Below are positions 38,651 through 47,395 of a stretch of DNA of 64,000 bases, one piece after another. The translations under genes and the position numbers were made by a program. The notes under the pieces are model-generated. The model saw only the letters and a list, made by a program, of their open reading frames with translations, had not been told where the DNA came from and ran no database searches. The DNA is taken from the NCBI GenBank assembly GCA_963787415.1, contig CAWBCO010000003.1:1-64000 (forward strand), read 5' to 3'. Origin of the DNA: CAVUWL01 sp963787415. Lineage in GTDB: Bacteria > Actinomycetota > Thermoleophilia > Solirubrobacterales > 70-9. Position 1 is the stretch's first letter; every line of letters begins with the position of its first letter.

Positions 38651-40057
38651 ATGGCTGGTAAGGAACAGCGTCTCGACGCAAACATTGGTTTGAGCCCGGT
38701 CGGCGATGGAGATAGGCCAGCTGGTGAGGAGCGCAGTGACCTCTCCAACCTCGCCGTCGAGGCTTTTATCTACGGTTTTCCGATTGTTTTCGAGGTCCAA
38801 GAAGTCAAGCGATTCCTTCTCGAGGGGATGGGTAGCGTTCCGCCAGCAGCTTTGAATAGCTTTGGGCACGGCGCCGCGCTAATGGGGCCAAAGGACACCT
38901 TCGTATCGATCAATAATGACACTGTTTACTCGATTGCCCAGGTCGATTTAAGCGGCGGTCCCGTGCACCTTCAGGTTCCCGATGCGGCGGGCCGATACTA
39001 CGTTCTGCAGTTTGTAGATGCCTGGACGAACAACTTCGCCTATGTCGGTCGCCGGGCGACCGGGACCGGGTCGGGTTCCTACCTTCTGGTCTCACCGGAC
39101 TGGGACGGCTCTGCGCAGGGGGAGGAGATCGTGATTCGTTTCCCGACGACCCTGGCCTCGATCATTGGGCGCTGGGCCGTCAACGGAGATGACGACATGG
39201 CGCTGGTGGGGGATCTTCAGGCGCAGCTGATCCTGACCCCCACGGGCGATGTGTCGGGCAACGGAATGCCGATGCCCGCAACCTCGGTCAGCGAGGAGCT
39301 GCTCTTCTTCGAGCAGCTGCGGGTTTGGATGCGAGCATTCCCTCCCGCCGCGCACGACCTCGAATATCAGCGGCGATTCGCCCCGCTCGGTGTGTTCGAT
39401 CTTTCCTCTCCCTTCGCAGATCCAAATCCGGAGCTGGCCACCGCACTCAGCGATGGCTTAGCGGCCGGCAAGAAGCAGATCGAGGACGACCTCTCTCAGC
39501 GCGAGGGTCCCGCGGTCAATGGCTGGAAGCTGACCTACCACGCCTTCGACTACAACCGGGATTTCTTCGAGATCGGCACGCTTGATGATCCGAGCTGGAA
39601 GATCGCCGACCCTCAGCTTCGCTACCTCGAGCGAGCGCGGGCCGCGAGAGGCGGGCTTTGGGGAAACCATGGCTATGAGGCCGCCTATGCGATGGTTTAC
39701 GAAGACCGCGAGGGAGGCTTGCTCAATGGCGCCAACCGCTACGAGCTTCGCTTTCAGGCTGCGCCGCCCGTCAACTCGTTCTGGTCGGTGACGATGTATG
39801 GGGTGCCGGATTTTTACCTTGTCGATAACCCCATCGACCGCTACTCGATCGGCGATCGAACCCCAGATCTGAGCTATGGCGATGACGGGTCTTTGACGAT
39901 CTTCATGCAGCGCGACGAGCCTCAAACGCCGGAGGCGCGGGCGAACTGGCTGCCCACTCCTGCTGGTGCCTTTCGTCCTCTGATGCGGATGTATGAGCCA
40001 AAGGTGGCGATCCTTGACGGCAGCTACGAGCTGCCTGGAATCGAGCGTCTGCCCTGA
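38651..40057 (+). CDS. DUF1254/DUF1214 domain protein
   Basis: A 468-residue protein. The DUF1254 part has AVEAFIYGFPIVFEVQEVKR, then NNDTVYSIAQVDLSGGPVHL and the aromatic strand YYVLQFVDAWTNNFAYVGRR. The C-terminal DUF1214 part has NRYELRFQAAPPVNSFWSVT, MYGVPDFYLVDNPIDRYSIG and GSLTIFMQRDEPQ ... NWLPTPAGAFRPLMRMYEP. These two domains usually occur together in a family of unknown function, often envelope-associated. No signal peptide is evident at this start, so it may be cytoplasmic or begin elsewhere. It is a single-gene unit as far as seen. Confidence 0.88.
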   Translation: MAGKEQRLDANIGLSPVGDGDRPAGEERSDLSNLAVEAFIYGFPIVFEVQEVKRFLLEGMGSVPPAALNSFGHGAALMGPKDTFVSINNDTVYSIAQVDLSGGPVHLQVPDAAGRYYVLQFVDAWTNNFAYVGRRATGTGSGSYLLVSPDWDGSAQGEEIVIRFPTTLASIIGRWAVNGDDDMALVGDLQAQLILTPTGDVSGNGMPMPATSVSEELLFFEQLRVWMRAFPPAAHDLEYQRRFAPLGVFDLSSPFADPNPELATALSDGLAAGKKQIEDDLSQREGPAVNGWKLTYHAFDYNRDFFEIGTLDDPSWKIADPQLRYLERARAARGGLWGNHGYEAAYAMVYEDREGGLLNGANRYELRFQAAPPVNSFWSVTMYGVPDFYLVDNPIDRYSIGDRTPDLSYGDDGSLTIFMQRDEPQTPEARANWLPTPAGAFRPLMRMYEPKVAILDGSYELPGIERLP

Positions 40058-40523
40058 GGTAGTCAGACCGCCGACAAAAGCTCAGACCTGCAGGGTCATC
40101 GGTCAAACGTCCCAGCCCCAGGACGCCTCCAGCAAGAACGCAAAGGTCTACGCCAAGGCGCCTTTAACCACGGTGACCATCAGGGATGGACGAGTTTGTT
40201 TAAGAACACGTCGCGGTGCTCGCTCGCTTGCGAAGTTTTACCGAGATATCTGGTCTTGTCCGCTGTAGCCGACTGGTGCGTATCCGGTTTAGTCCGCGAA
40301 CAGTAAGCGCGGACGTGGTGCCGAGTCGCCGCCTTCCGCCACCAGCAAGCTCCGTGCGCCGTTTCCAGACGCGAGGCCATCATATTTGTCCGCGCCACAG
40401 CGACAAGATGCGCTCAGAGTCGCAACGGCAGGAGGACGGAACCAACCGGACACGCACCAGCCGACTAGTCTCTGACAACGATCTCTGCGAGCAGGCGGTG
40501 CCCGTAGGGCAAATCGGGCAGAT
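40058..40523. other. Intergenic region, no gene recognised
   Basis: It contains a short stretch reading LTTVTIRDGRV that recalls YCII proteins, but nothing around it supports a gene. The promoter of the propeller-sulfatase pair probably lies near its right end. Confidence 0.4.
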
Positions 40524-41957
40524 ATGCGCCTCCCCCTCCGACACCTCTGCTCCACATCTAGTCTTGGGATTGGAGTGCTGGCTTTCCTTCTCGCCCTTGG
40601 GCTCCCGGCGGGCGCGATCGCGGCGCCGGGGCTGGGAATACTCGAGCAGCTGCACGGCTCGCGTGGCTGCTTGGTCGATCGGTCCACGCCCTCCGCTGGC
40701 TGCGAGAGGGCACGCGCGCTGAAGGGCCCTGGGCCCTTTCTGGGCTCGCGCGCGATCGCCTTGAGTCCGGATGGCCGCAATGTCTATGTGGCCTCATCGC
40801 GAAGCAACGCGATCGCTGTCTTCAGGCGCAATCCCGATGCGGGCACATTGACTCAGCAAAGCGGGGCCGCAGGATGCATCGCGGCAAGGGGGGCCAGCGG
40901 CTGTGCGACGGGCGTCGGGCTGGACGGCCCGAATTCTGTCGCCGTAAGCCCTGATGGCCGAAGCGTCTATGCGACCTCGCGAGCTAGCGACTCGGTCACT
41001 ATCTTTCGCCGCAATCGATCGTCCGGTGCACTGACCCAACCCCCCGCTGGCGCCGGCTGCATCTCCGGGATCCCGATTCCCGGCTGCACCGGGGGGCGTG
41101 CGCTCGTCGGGCCCGACGTCATTGTCGTCAGCCCCGACGGCAAGAACGTCTACGTTGGATCGTTCTTTGGCAATGCGATCGCGGCCTTCAATCGCGACGA
41201 GTCCACGGGTGCACTCACCCAGCTGTCCGGTAGCGCCGGTTGCATCGCTGAAGCTGTTGGCGGCTGTGCGCCGGGTGTTGCGTTGGGGGCCCCGGAGGGC
41301 ATGGCGATCAGCGGTGACGGTGCGAGTGTCTACATCGCATCCGCCTCGTCCAATGCCGTGGCTGTCCTCGCTCGCGATCCTTACACCGGTGCTTTGACGC
41401 AGGCAACCAACGGCAGCGGTTGTATCGTCAATAGCCCGGTCGCTGACTGCGCCAACGGAGTCGAGCTGAGCGGTGCCAACGCGATCACGGTCAGCCCCGG
41501 GCAGGGAGACGTATACGTCACGTCGCTGTTCAGCAACAGCGTGACGTCTTTTACCCGCTCCACCTCATCCGGAGCTCTCGCCCAGAAGCCCGGCACGGCT
41601 GGGTGCCTGGTGTACCTGCGTGCTGTCGGCTGTTCCTTTGGCCAGGCGCTCGCAGCGCCCGAGGGTCTCGCCGTTTCACCAGACGGGGCAAACGTCTACG
41701 CCGCGGCCTTCACCACTGGTGCTATCGCCGTCTTGGATCGAAATAAGAGATCGGGCTCGGTGGCCCAGAAGCCCGGCCGCTCGGGCTGTCTCGCCGCTCG
41801 CTCAGTTCCCGGCTGCACCCCGGCCCGGGCGCTGCGCGGCGTCAGCTCAATTGCGCTTAGTCCCGATGGACGGTACCTGTATTCGACCTCATTCGGTAGC
41901 AACGCCGTCGACGTCTTTCGGCGGCGGACATCGCGGAGGCCAAACGGCTCAAGCTAG
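40524..41957 (+). CDS. Secreted seven-bladed YVTN/lactonase-type propeller protein
   Basis: A 477-residue protein with a signal peptide (LGIGVLAFLLALGLPAGAIA). Seven blades of about 62 residues are marked by IALSPDGRNVYVASS, VAVSPDGRSVYATSR, IVVSPDGKNVYVGSF, MAISGDGASVYIASA, ITVSPGQGDVYVTSL, LAVSPDGANVYAAAF and IALSPDGRYLYSTSF. Each blade ends with a Cys pair (SAGCIA...GC), probably disulfides that would stabilise an extracellular protein. It is of the same type as the broken gene at 2976 but lacks the bacterial-repeat domain and basic tail. The sulfatase gene begins 39 bp later, so the two are probably co-transcribed. No catalytic site is recognisable. Confidence 0.85.
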   Translation: MRLPLRHLCSTSSLGIGVLAFLLALGLPAGAIAAPGLGILEQLHGSRGCLVDRSTPSAGCERARALKGPGPFLGSRAIALSPDGRNVYVASSRSNAIAVFRRNPDAGTLTQQSGAAGCIAARGASGCATGVGLDGPNSVAVSPDGRSVYATSRASDSVTIFRRNRSSGALTQPPAGAGCISGIPIPGCTGGRALVGPDVIVVSPDGKNVYVGSFFGNAIAAFNRDESTGALTQLSGSAGCIAEAVGGCAPGVALGAPEGMAISGDGASVYIASASSNAVAVLARDPYTGALTQATNGSGCIVNSPVADCANGVELSGANAITVSPGQGDVYVTSLFSNSVTSFTRSTSSGALAQKPGTAGCLVYLRAVGCSFGQALAAPEGLAVSPDGANVYAAAFTTGAIAVLDRNKRSGSVAQKPGRSGCLAARSVPGCTPARALRGVSSIALSPDGRYLYSTSFGSNAVDVFRRRTSRRPNGSS

Positions 41958-41996
41958 TGCCCTGTCTTTGATGATTTCTACCCAACGGAGGAACAA

Positions 41997-43598
41997 ATGA
42001 GTCGATCAGATGCGCGCAAGGGTGGGCTCACCCGCAAAGAGCTGCTCGGATCGGGGGCAACCGCTGCCTCGGCGCTGCTGCTGTCCCAAGGGGCTGGAGT
42101 CGAGCGCGCATTGGCGGCGACGCAGGGTAAGCGCCGGGACGTCGCCGGGATGAACATCATCCTTTTCCTTACCGACCAGGAGCGGGCGATCCAGCATTTC
42201 CCGCCGAATTGGCTGCGCCAGAACCTGCCTGGGATGCGGCGGCTGCGTCGCCATGGACTGAGCTTTGAACGCGCTTTCACCAACGCCTGCATGTGCTCCC
42301 CCGCCCGCTCGACTTTGATGAGCGGCTACTTTCCCGCCCAGCACGGAGTCAAGTACACGCTCGAGGAAGAAATGCCGGCATCGGAATACCCTCAGAAGGA
42401 ACTGCCGGTGGAACTCAAGAACCTCGCCACCGTGATGAGGGCGGCGGACTACAACGTCGTCTACAAGGGCAAGTGGCACTGCTCGAAGCCGGCTGAAAAA
42501 GAAAATGCCACCCCCGCCGATCTCGAAAAGTACGGTTTCTTGCGCTGGGATCCGCCAGACGCTGGTGCCAACCAGACCGTCCCTGAGGCCGGCGGCGGCT
42601 TCATCGACAACGATGGACGCTTCATCAACTCGACCGGAGACGTCGCTTCCGGTACCGAGGGTGCGCTTCAGTACTTGAGTTCGACCGCGGCCGAACAGGA
42701 GCCATTCTTTATGGTGATCTCACTGGTCAACCCACACGATGTCCTCTTTTACCCGAGTAAGACCTTCGAAGAAGCCGGCTATGACGACTCCTGGTTGGAG
42801 GGCAGCATCGACACGCCGGCGACAAATGAAGAAGACCTCTCGACCAAGCCCACCGTCCAGGCGGAATTCCTGCGGCTCTTCAACCTCACCGGCAAACCTA
42901 AAAATACTGCTCAGAAGCGCAGCTACCTGAACTACTACGGCAACCTGATGCGCTCCTCCGATAGCTATTTGGTAAACGTCCTCGACAAGCTGGAAGAGAC
43001 CGGCCTGATTGACAACACCCTGGTGATCCGCACCGCCGACCACGGCGAGATGGGATTGGCCCACGGCGGCCTGCGGCAGAAGAACTTCAACTTCTATGAG
43101 GAGGCAACAAGGGTGCCGCTGGTTTACTCCAATCCAAAGCTCTTCCCGACGCCGGCGCAGACCGAAGCACTCGTCTCCCACGTCGATTTTCTGCCGACCC
43201 TGGCGAATCTGGCGGCGGCGCCGAAGAGCGCTCGGGCAAACTGGGAGGGGATTGATTATTCGAGGCTGGTGCTACATCCATCCTCCAAGCACTCCACCCA
43301 GGACTACATCGTCTTTACCTACGATGACTTTCAGTCCGGTCAGGCCCGCGGCCCTTATCCGAAACCGCCTAATCACGTGGTCAGCATTCGCGAAGGGCGC
43401 TGGAAGCTGGCGAAGTACCACGACGTTGAACACCGCAAACGGCCCCAGTGGGAGATGTATGACCTAAAGAATGATCCGCTGGAGGAGAGGAACCTTGCCT
43501 ACAGCGGTCACCAACGCACTCCGATGCAAGAGGAAGAATTAAAGCGGCTCAAACGGAAGCTCGCCCGGGTCGAAAAAACCCGCCTGCAGCCCTTGTAG
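41997..43598 (+). CDS. Sulfatase (formylglycine type), exported
   Basis: A 533-residue arylsulfatase-family enzyme that hydrolyses sulfate esters. The leader (LTRKELLGSGATAASALLLS) resembles a Tat signal but has TRK in place of RR. The catalytic motif is C100-S-P-A-R104, in which the Cys becomes formylglycine. Metal- and substrate-site segments are LTDQERA (residues 58-64), YKGKWH and TADHGEMGLAHGG. The C-terminal domain ends WEMYDLKNDPLEERNL, typical of the family. A GGAGG site precedes ATG 41997. No formylglycine-generating enzyme is in this window. It follows the propeller gene closely, which suggests a shared extracellular role. Confidence 0.92.
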   Translation: MSRSDARKGGLTRKELLGSGATAASALLLSQGAGVERALAATQGKRRDVAGMNIILFLTDQERAIQHFPPNWLRQNLPGMRRLRRHGLSFERAFTNACMCSPARSTLMSGYFPAQHGVKYTLEEEMPASEYPQKELPVELKNLATVMRAADYNVVYKGKWHCSKPAEKENATPADLEKYGFLRWDPPDAGANQTVPEAGGGFIDNDGRFINSTGDVASGTEGALQYLSSTAAEQEPFFMVISLVNPHDVLFYPSKTFEEAGYDDSWLEGSIDTPATNEEDLSTKPTVQAEFLRLFNLTGKPKNTAQKRSYLNYYGNLMRSSDSYLVNVLDKLEETGLIDNTLVIRTADHGEMGLAHGGLRQKNFNFYEEATRVPLVYSNPKLFPTPAQTEALVSHVDFLPTLANLAAAPKSARANWEGIDYSRLVLHPSSKHSTQDYIVFTYDDFQSGQARGPYPKPPNHVVSIREGRWKLAKYHDVEHRKRPQWEMYDLKNDPLEERNLAYSGHQRTPMQEEELKRLKRKLARVEKTRLQPL

Positions 43599-43602
43599 CG
43601 AT

Positions 43603-43630
43603 CACCGCGCCAGATCCATCCGGCGCGGTG
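43603..43630 (+). terminator. Hairpin after the sulfatase gene
   Basis: CACCGCGCC (43603-43611) and GGCGCGGTG (43622-43630) form a perfect 9-bp stem with a 10-nt loop, starting 4 bp after the sulfatase stop. No T run follows, which is common for actinobacterial terminators. Confidence 0.55.
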
Positions 43631-43799
43631 GCCTGACTGGAGTTCGAGCTTTGATCGAGATTACTTCCGGAGCCTAACCCGGGCATCCCCATCCCATCCC
43701 CGGCGCAGAGTGAAACTCCGAATCTTGCAACGCTTAACTAGCGCAGCAGAGGATTTCCCAACAGGAACTTCCCTCGCCGGCAGCCTTCTTAAAGTTGAC

Positions 43800-44643
43800 T
43801 CACGGAGCAGGCGACGGGACCGAGCCGCTACTGCTGGGCAGGGGAGGACCGTTTGAGCACCGTGCCACCGCATACTTCGGTGCACAGACGGTCCTTGAGC
43901 GCCAGCGCCGCGAATAGGCGCTGGCAAATTTTGAGAGAGCCGCCTGTTTGGCAGCCTTTCCCTTGATACCTTCGGTGACTTTGTTCTGAATCGACGTGTT
44001 GAGCAGCTCCAGTTCAACCCGTTCAAGGGCATCGCTTTGGGTCAAGTGAGATTTTTTGAGGAACGCCACGTATTGCGCCTGATTCTTGAAGCTTTTTTTC
44101 TCGATCAGTTCAAACTGCGAGATGACTTGTTTGGGGGTGAACGCTATCCCCATTTCTTTTGCTTGGCCTTGAATACTGGTCTGATCGAACAGACTGTTGA
44201 GCGCAAATTCCTCGGTTTTTTGGTATTTCGCAGCGCCAGGCCTCGGCACTGCTGGGAGGCCCTCCTGCGCGGCTGACAATTGGATCGCGTGCCTGAGGTC
44301 GGCTGCGGTAATCGTTCCCCGCTTGCCCGGAACATGAGTCACGAGCGCAACGGTGCCCTTCGCCAGTTCCTGCGGCTTCGGGAGCTTTTCGGCAGAGCCG
44401 CTCCCGGATCCCGAGCCTTCGCTTTGGCTGAGTGCGATGACCGTCACAACTGCCGCCAAGGCTAATCCGAAACCAAGGGCGATCAGCGGCCGGATATCGC
44501 GATTGGCGTTGGCTGGAATCTCGCCAGTGATCTCTGCTCCACAACCTGGGCAGCGGGAGCCGAGGGGCTCGCTGAGGGCGGCCCCGCAAGATCGACAGTG
44601 CTGTTCCGTCTCGGATCCCTGCTCGGCGATTTCACAGCGACCC
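43800..44643 (-). CDS. Zinc-ribbon, membrane-anchored SurA_N-like protein, start unclear
   Basis: The frame is open from a TAG near 44644 and contains a zinc ribbon (QHCRSCGAAL ... SRCPGCGAEI), a membrane helix (IRPLIALGFGLALAAVVTVI), a Gly/Ser linker, and a helical SurA_N-like domain (RHAIQLSAAQEGLPAVPRPG, EFALNSLFDQTSIQGQAKEM, GIAFTPKQVISQFELIEKKS). The ending RRWRSRTVCAPKYAVARCSN is typical of actinobacterial parvulin-like proteins, but the peptidyl-prolyl isomerase domain itself is missing. No ATG, GTG or TTG lies upstream of the zinc ribbon; the only in-frame one is a TTG at 44459 inside the membrane helix. Either a rare start or an indel near 44630 is implied. It would be an extracytoplasmic chaperone with a cytoplasmic zinc ribbon. 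Confidence 0.65.
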
Positions 44644-44839
44644 TAGCTGACTGGGGTCTTGAGTTGCACAGCTGACCATGTCGGCCACGGCTTGTGGCTG
44701 GTTCGCGAATAGCGCCGAGGCGCTCCTCGGCGGCCCGCTGAGCTAGATTTGTCGAGAGGCCGCGCTCCGCGGCATTCGTTTAGGGAAAGGGGGCAAGCGG
44801 CTGCCTAGCCCGACTACGTGGGATATAGTGTTATATAAG

Positions 44840-45848
44840 GGCAGGTATTGCCATACCGGTGTCCTTGGAGCAGCGGATCTGATCCTCGGCCCGAGCCCTG
44901 CGGCGGTGGCGGCACTCCAGGGCGGCGATCTCGTCTCCCTTCTGGTCGGTGAGGAAGGCGACGTGGCGGTAGCCTCGGCGTCAAAGACGCAAAACTGGGC
45001 GCCTGGGTGGGGACGCTCCCTGCGCACGATCAGTCGCGTCCCCTCGGGCCAACTGGAGAGGTCAACTCGGTCGCCGAGCTCGGCGACCCAGGCGCCTCGC
45101 GCTGGGTTCCGTCTGCCTCGATCGCCTGTTGCCATGTCGAATCGGGGAGGGAGAGGATCGCCTCGCGGACCTTGGCGTCCACTTCATAGCCAACCGAGAA
45201 ACGAATGTCGGCGTCGCGACAGTCGGAGGTAAAGGCGTGGGTCCCACCAGCTGAGTCGGTGCGAACCAGGATCTCGCGATCGAGGTCTTGGGCGGGGATC
45301 TGCTCAAGGGCCAGCTGCAGGACCTCGGAGTGATCGGCGGCGGTGTTGGCGCCGGCGTTGCCGGGACGCAGGAGGGCCGGCGAATGCCTCGCCGGTCTGG
45401 TCGAGGTAGCAAAGCAGTGGGAAAAAGCCAAAGCCGCCCTTGTAGTTGCCGGCGGCGTGCTCCTTCTCTGAGTGGGAACCAAGCAGGGTGGCGTCGATGT
45501 CAAGGATGCTCGCTGGGTCGGGCTCCCGCCTCCCAGGCCCGCTCGCGCGCCTTGGCCCGGGCGCCGCGCAGCGCTTCCAGAACTGACTTGATCGATCGAG
45601 CGGATCACGCGGTGGGTGGTGGTCTGGGAGGCGATCCGACCAAACAGCGCCTGCTGGCCGCGCAGCACTCCCAGGTCGCTGACGCAGTCCCCGCCGTCGG
45701 CGATCGCAATCGCGAGGTCACGCAACACCACCCCTGGGTCGTGGGCGGAGCGACGTTCGCGGGTCACTGCCATCGCTTCTGACAGCGCCTTTGTGAGACC
45801 GGTTCGCTCGGCCAGCTCGGTGAGCAAGAAGGCCCCGGAGTGCTAGTG
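44840..45848 (-). pseudogene. IS1380-family transposase remnant
   Basis: Reading the minus strand from 45848: HSGAFLLTELAERTGLTKAL, then AHDPGVVLRDLAIAIADGGD, CVSDLGVLRGQQALFGRIAS; after a frame change, LRPGNAGANTAADHSEVLQL, ALEQIPAQDLDREILVRTDS, DIRFSVGYEVDAKVREAILS; after another, DRVDLSSWPEGTRLIVRRER and finally EDQIRCSKDTGMA. These are successive parts of the IS1380 DDE transposase. The N-terminus is cut at about 45848, a few bases before the MBL gene, and the C-terminal third is absent beyond 44840. There are several frameshifts and I find no terminal inverted repeats. It is inactive. Confidence 0.8.
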
Positions 45849-45856
45849 TTGATTCG

Positions 45857-46618
45857 GTGAGCACTCCCAAGCCGACGAAGCTCTCTGACAACGTGATCCG
45901 ACTCGGCACGTCGTTCGTAAACTGGTATCTGGTTGCCGATGACTCAGGAGTCACCGTGGTCGATGCCGGCTGCCAGGGTTTTTTTCCGCAGCTTCAGCCC
46001 GGGCTAGAGCTGCTCGGACACTCGCTCGAGGATGTGCGCGGCTTCCTGCTCACCCATGGAGACGGTGATCACGTTGGCGTCGCGGCGAGACTGCAAAAGG
46101 AAGGAGATGCGACCCCGATCTATCTCAATCCCCGCGACACCTACTTGGTCCAAAAGCATCGAAAGAAGAGCGAGGATCCGATGCTCCCCCTCCTCTTCAA
46201 TCGGCGTACGTGGCAGCTTTTTGGCCACTTCACTCGCTTCGGGGCGCTGAGTCAGCCGAAGATCGAGCGGACTGTCGATTTGGTGGCCGATCAGAGCCTT
46301 GAGCTGCCAGGCCGCCCACGGGTGATTGATACGCCGGGACACACTGAGGGCCATGTCGCCTTCTACTTCCCCGATCACGGCGCCTTGTTCCTCGGCGACT
46401 CGATTTGCACCTGGAACCCGATCACTGGCAGGCGTGGCTCCCAGCTGATGGCTTTCAACGTCTCAAATTCCACTGCCTTGGATTCTCTCTCGCGCTACGA
46501 AGATCTCGACGCGGACCTCGTGTTGGTCGGGCATGGCGAGCCCTGGACCGATGGCCCTGGGAGAGCTGTCGAACGGGCCCGTGGGGCGGCCGAAGAGTCT
46601 CAGGCCAAAGCCGCTTAA
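45857..46618 (+). CDS. MBL-fold metallo-hydrolase, HxDxDH variant
   Basis: A 253-residue protein starting at GTG 45857. Metal-binding motifs are H67-G-D69-G-D71-H72, TPGHTEGH (H162), GDS (D181) and VGHGEP (H226). The second His of the usual HxHxDH is Asp here, a variant found in some glyoxalase II-like branches. The enzyme is probably a hydrolase of thioesters or phosphodiesters, but the substrate cannot be told. The start lies 8 bp from the truncated IS1380 transposase, so its original upstream region was replaced by the insertion; expression may depend on sequence within the remnant. Confidence 0.85.
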   Translation: MSTPKPTKLSDNVIRLGTSFVNWYLVADDSGVTVVDAGCQGFFPQLQPGLELLGHSLEDVRGFLLTHGDGDHVGVAARLQKEGDATPIYLNPRDTYLVQKHRKKSEDPMLPLLFNRRTWQLFGHFTRFGALSQPKIERTVDLVADQSLELPGRPRVIDTPGHTEGHVAFYFPDHGALFLGDSICTWNPITGRRGSQLMAFNVSNSTALDSLSRYEDLDADLVLVGHGEPWTDGPGRAVERARGAAEESQAKAA

Positions 46619-46846
46619 GCGGGCGGCCCAGGTTCAGGAATGCGGCCAGCCGGCTGTGAGCTTCAGCCATCGGTCCTCTCTCATTTTGTCCTCAGGGCCG
46701 GTCTGGATCTCTGTCGTCCCAGGGTGTCGGCCGCGACATCGCATCGTCAAAAAAGCCCTCACGAGCAGCGCTCGGGCGCTGCAGGTCGCCTTGCCCGGCA
46801 CGGTCAAGCGGCGATCCTCTCGCTGTCGAAGGCACCTGCCGGACTG

Positions 46847-47305
46847 CTACACAGGCCCGGCGGCGAGCCGATCGGCGCTGATCGCCTCGAGCGCCTCGCG
46901 CAGAAAGGAGATCAGTTGCTCGCCGTAGCGATCTGCCCATTCAGCCTCGATATCGACGATTAGAAGGCGGCCGATCGACTGGGCTTCGCGACCGCGCCCG
47001 GTGAGCCGGATGATCTTCGCACGGCCGTCGTCGGGGTCGGGAACGCGCTCAAGATACCCGCGGTGCTCGAGATCGGTGGTCGCCTCGCCAACCGACTGCT
47101 TGGTCATGCGGGCCCGGTGGGCCAGATCGGTGAGACGTGAGCCCTGCGGATCGATGGTGCCGAATACGCATCCGTGGCTAGGGCGGATGTCTGTAAATCC
47201 AGCCGATTCGAGGCGCTTTGAAAGCTCTTCACTGAAGCTATCCAAGGCGGCGTTCAAGAGCCGAATCAGGGGCAGCTGGGTGTTTGAATTGAGGTTCGTA
47301 TCCAT
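46847..47305 (-). CDS. MarR family transcriptional regulator
   Basis: A 152-residue winged-helix regulator: LTDLAHRARMTKQSVGEATT is the recognition region, and DLEHRGYLERVPDPDDGRAK followed by IIRLTGRGREA is the wing, with the conserved D-x-R. It is divergent from the MFS transporter 90 bp away, and three inverted repeats lie between them. It is likely a ligand-sensitive repressor of that drug-efflux gene and of itself. Confidence 0.9.
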   Translation of the reverse strand: MDTNLNSNTQLPLIRLLNAALDSFSEELSKRLESAGFTDIRPSHGCVFGTIDPQGSRLTDLAHRARMTKQSVGEATTDLEHRGYLERVPDPDDGRAKIIRLTGRGREAQSIGRLLIVDIEAEWADRYGEQLISFLREALEAISADRLAAGPV

Positions 47306-47309
47306 GTCG

Positions 47310-47378
47310 TCAGGAATCCTGATAAGGTGACCCGATTATCAGACAAGCTTACAAGGTTGCCTGATAAGTATAGGCAAC
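47310..47378. promoter_or_regulatory. Cluster of inverted repeats between marR and MFS genes
   Basis: Three elements: TCAGGA-A-TCCTGA (47310-47322), CTGATAA-N10-TTATCAG (47319-47342) and GTTGCCT-N9-AGGCAAC (47356-47378). The first overlaps the second and lies 5 bp from the MarR start codon. All arms are exact. They are candidate MarR operators controlling both divergent genes. Confidence 0.6.
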
Positions 47379-47395
47379 GATAACGGAGGAAATTG

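Noticed and set aside
40150..40215. YCII-like phrase LTTVTIRDGRV
   Set aside because: Too short, and neither side continues the YCII family pattern.
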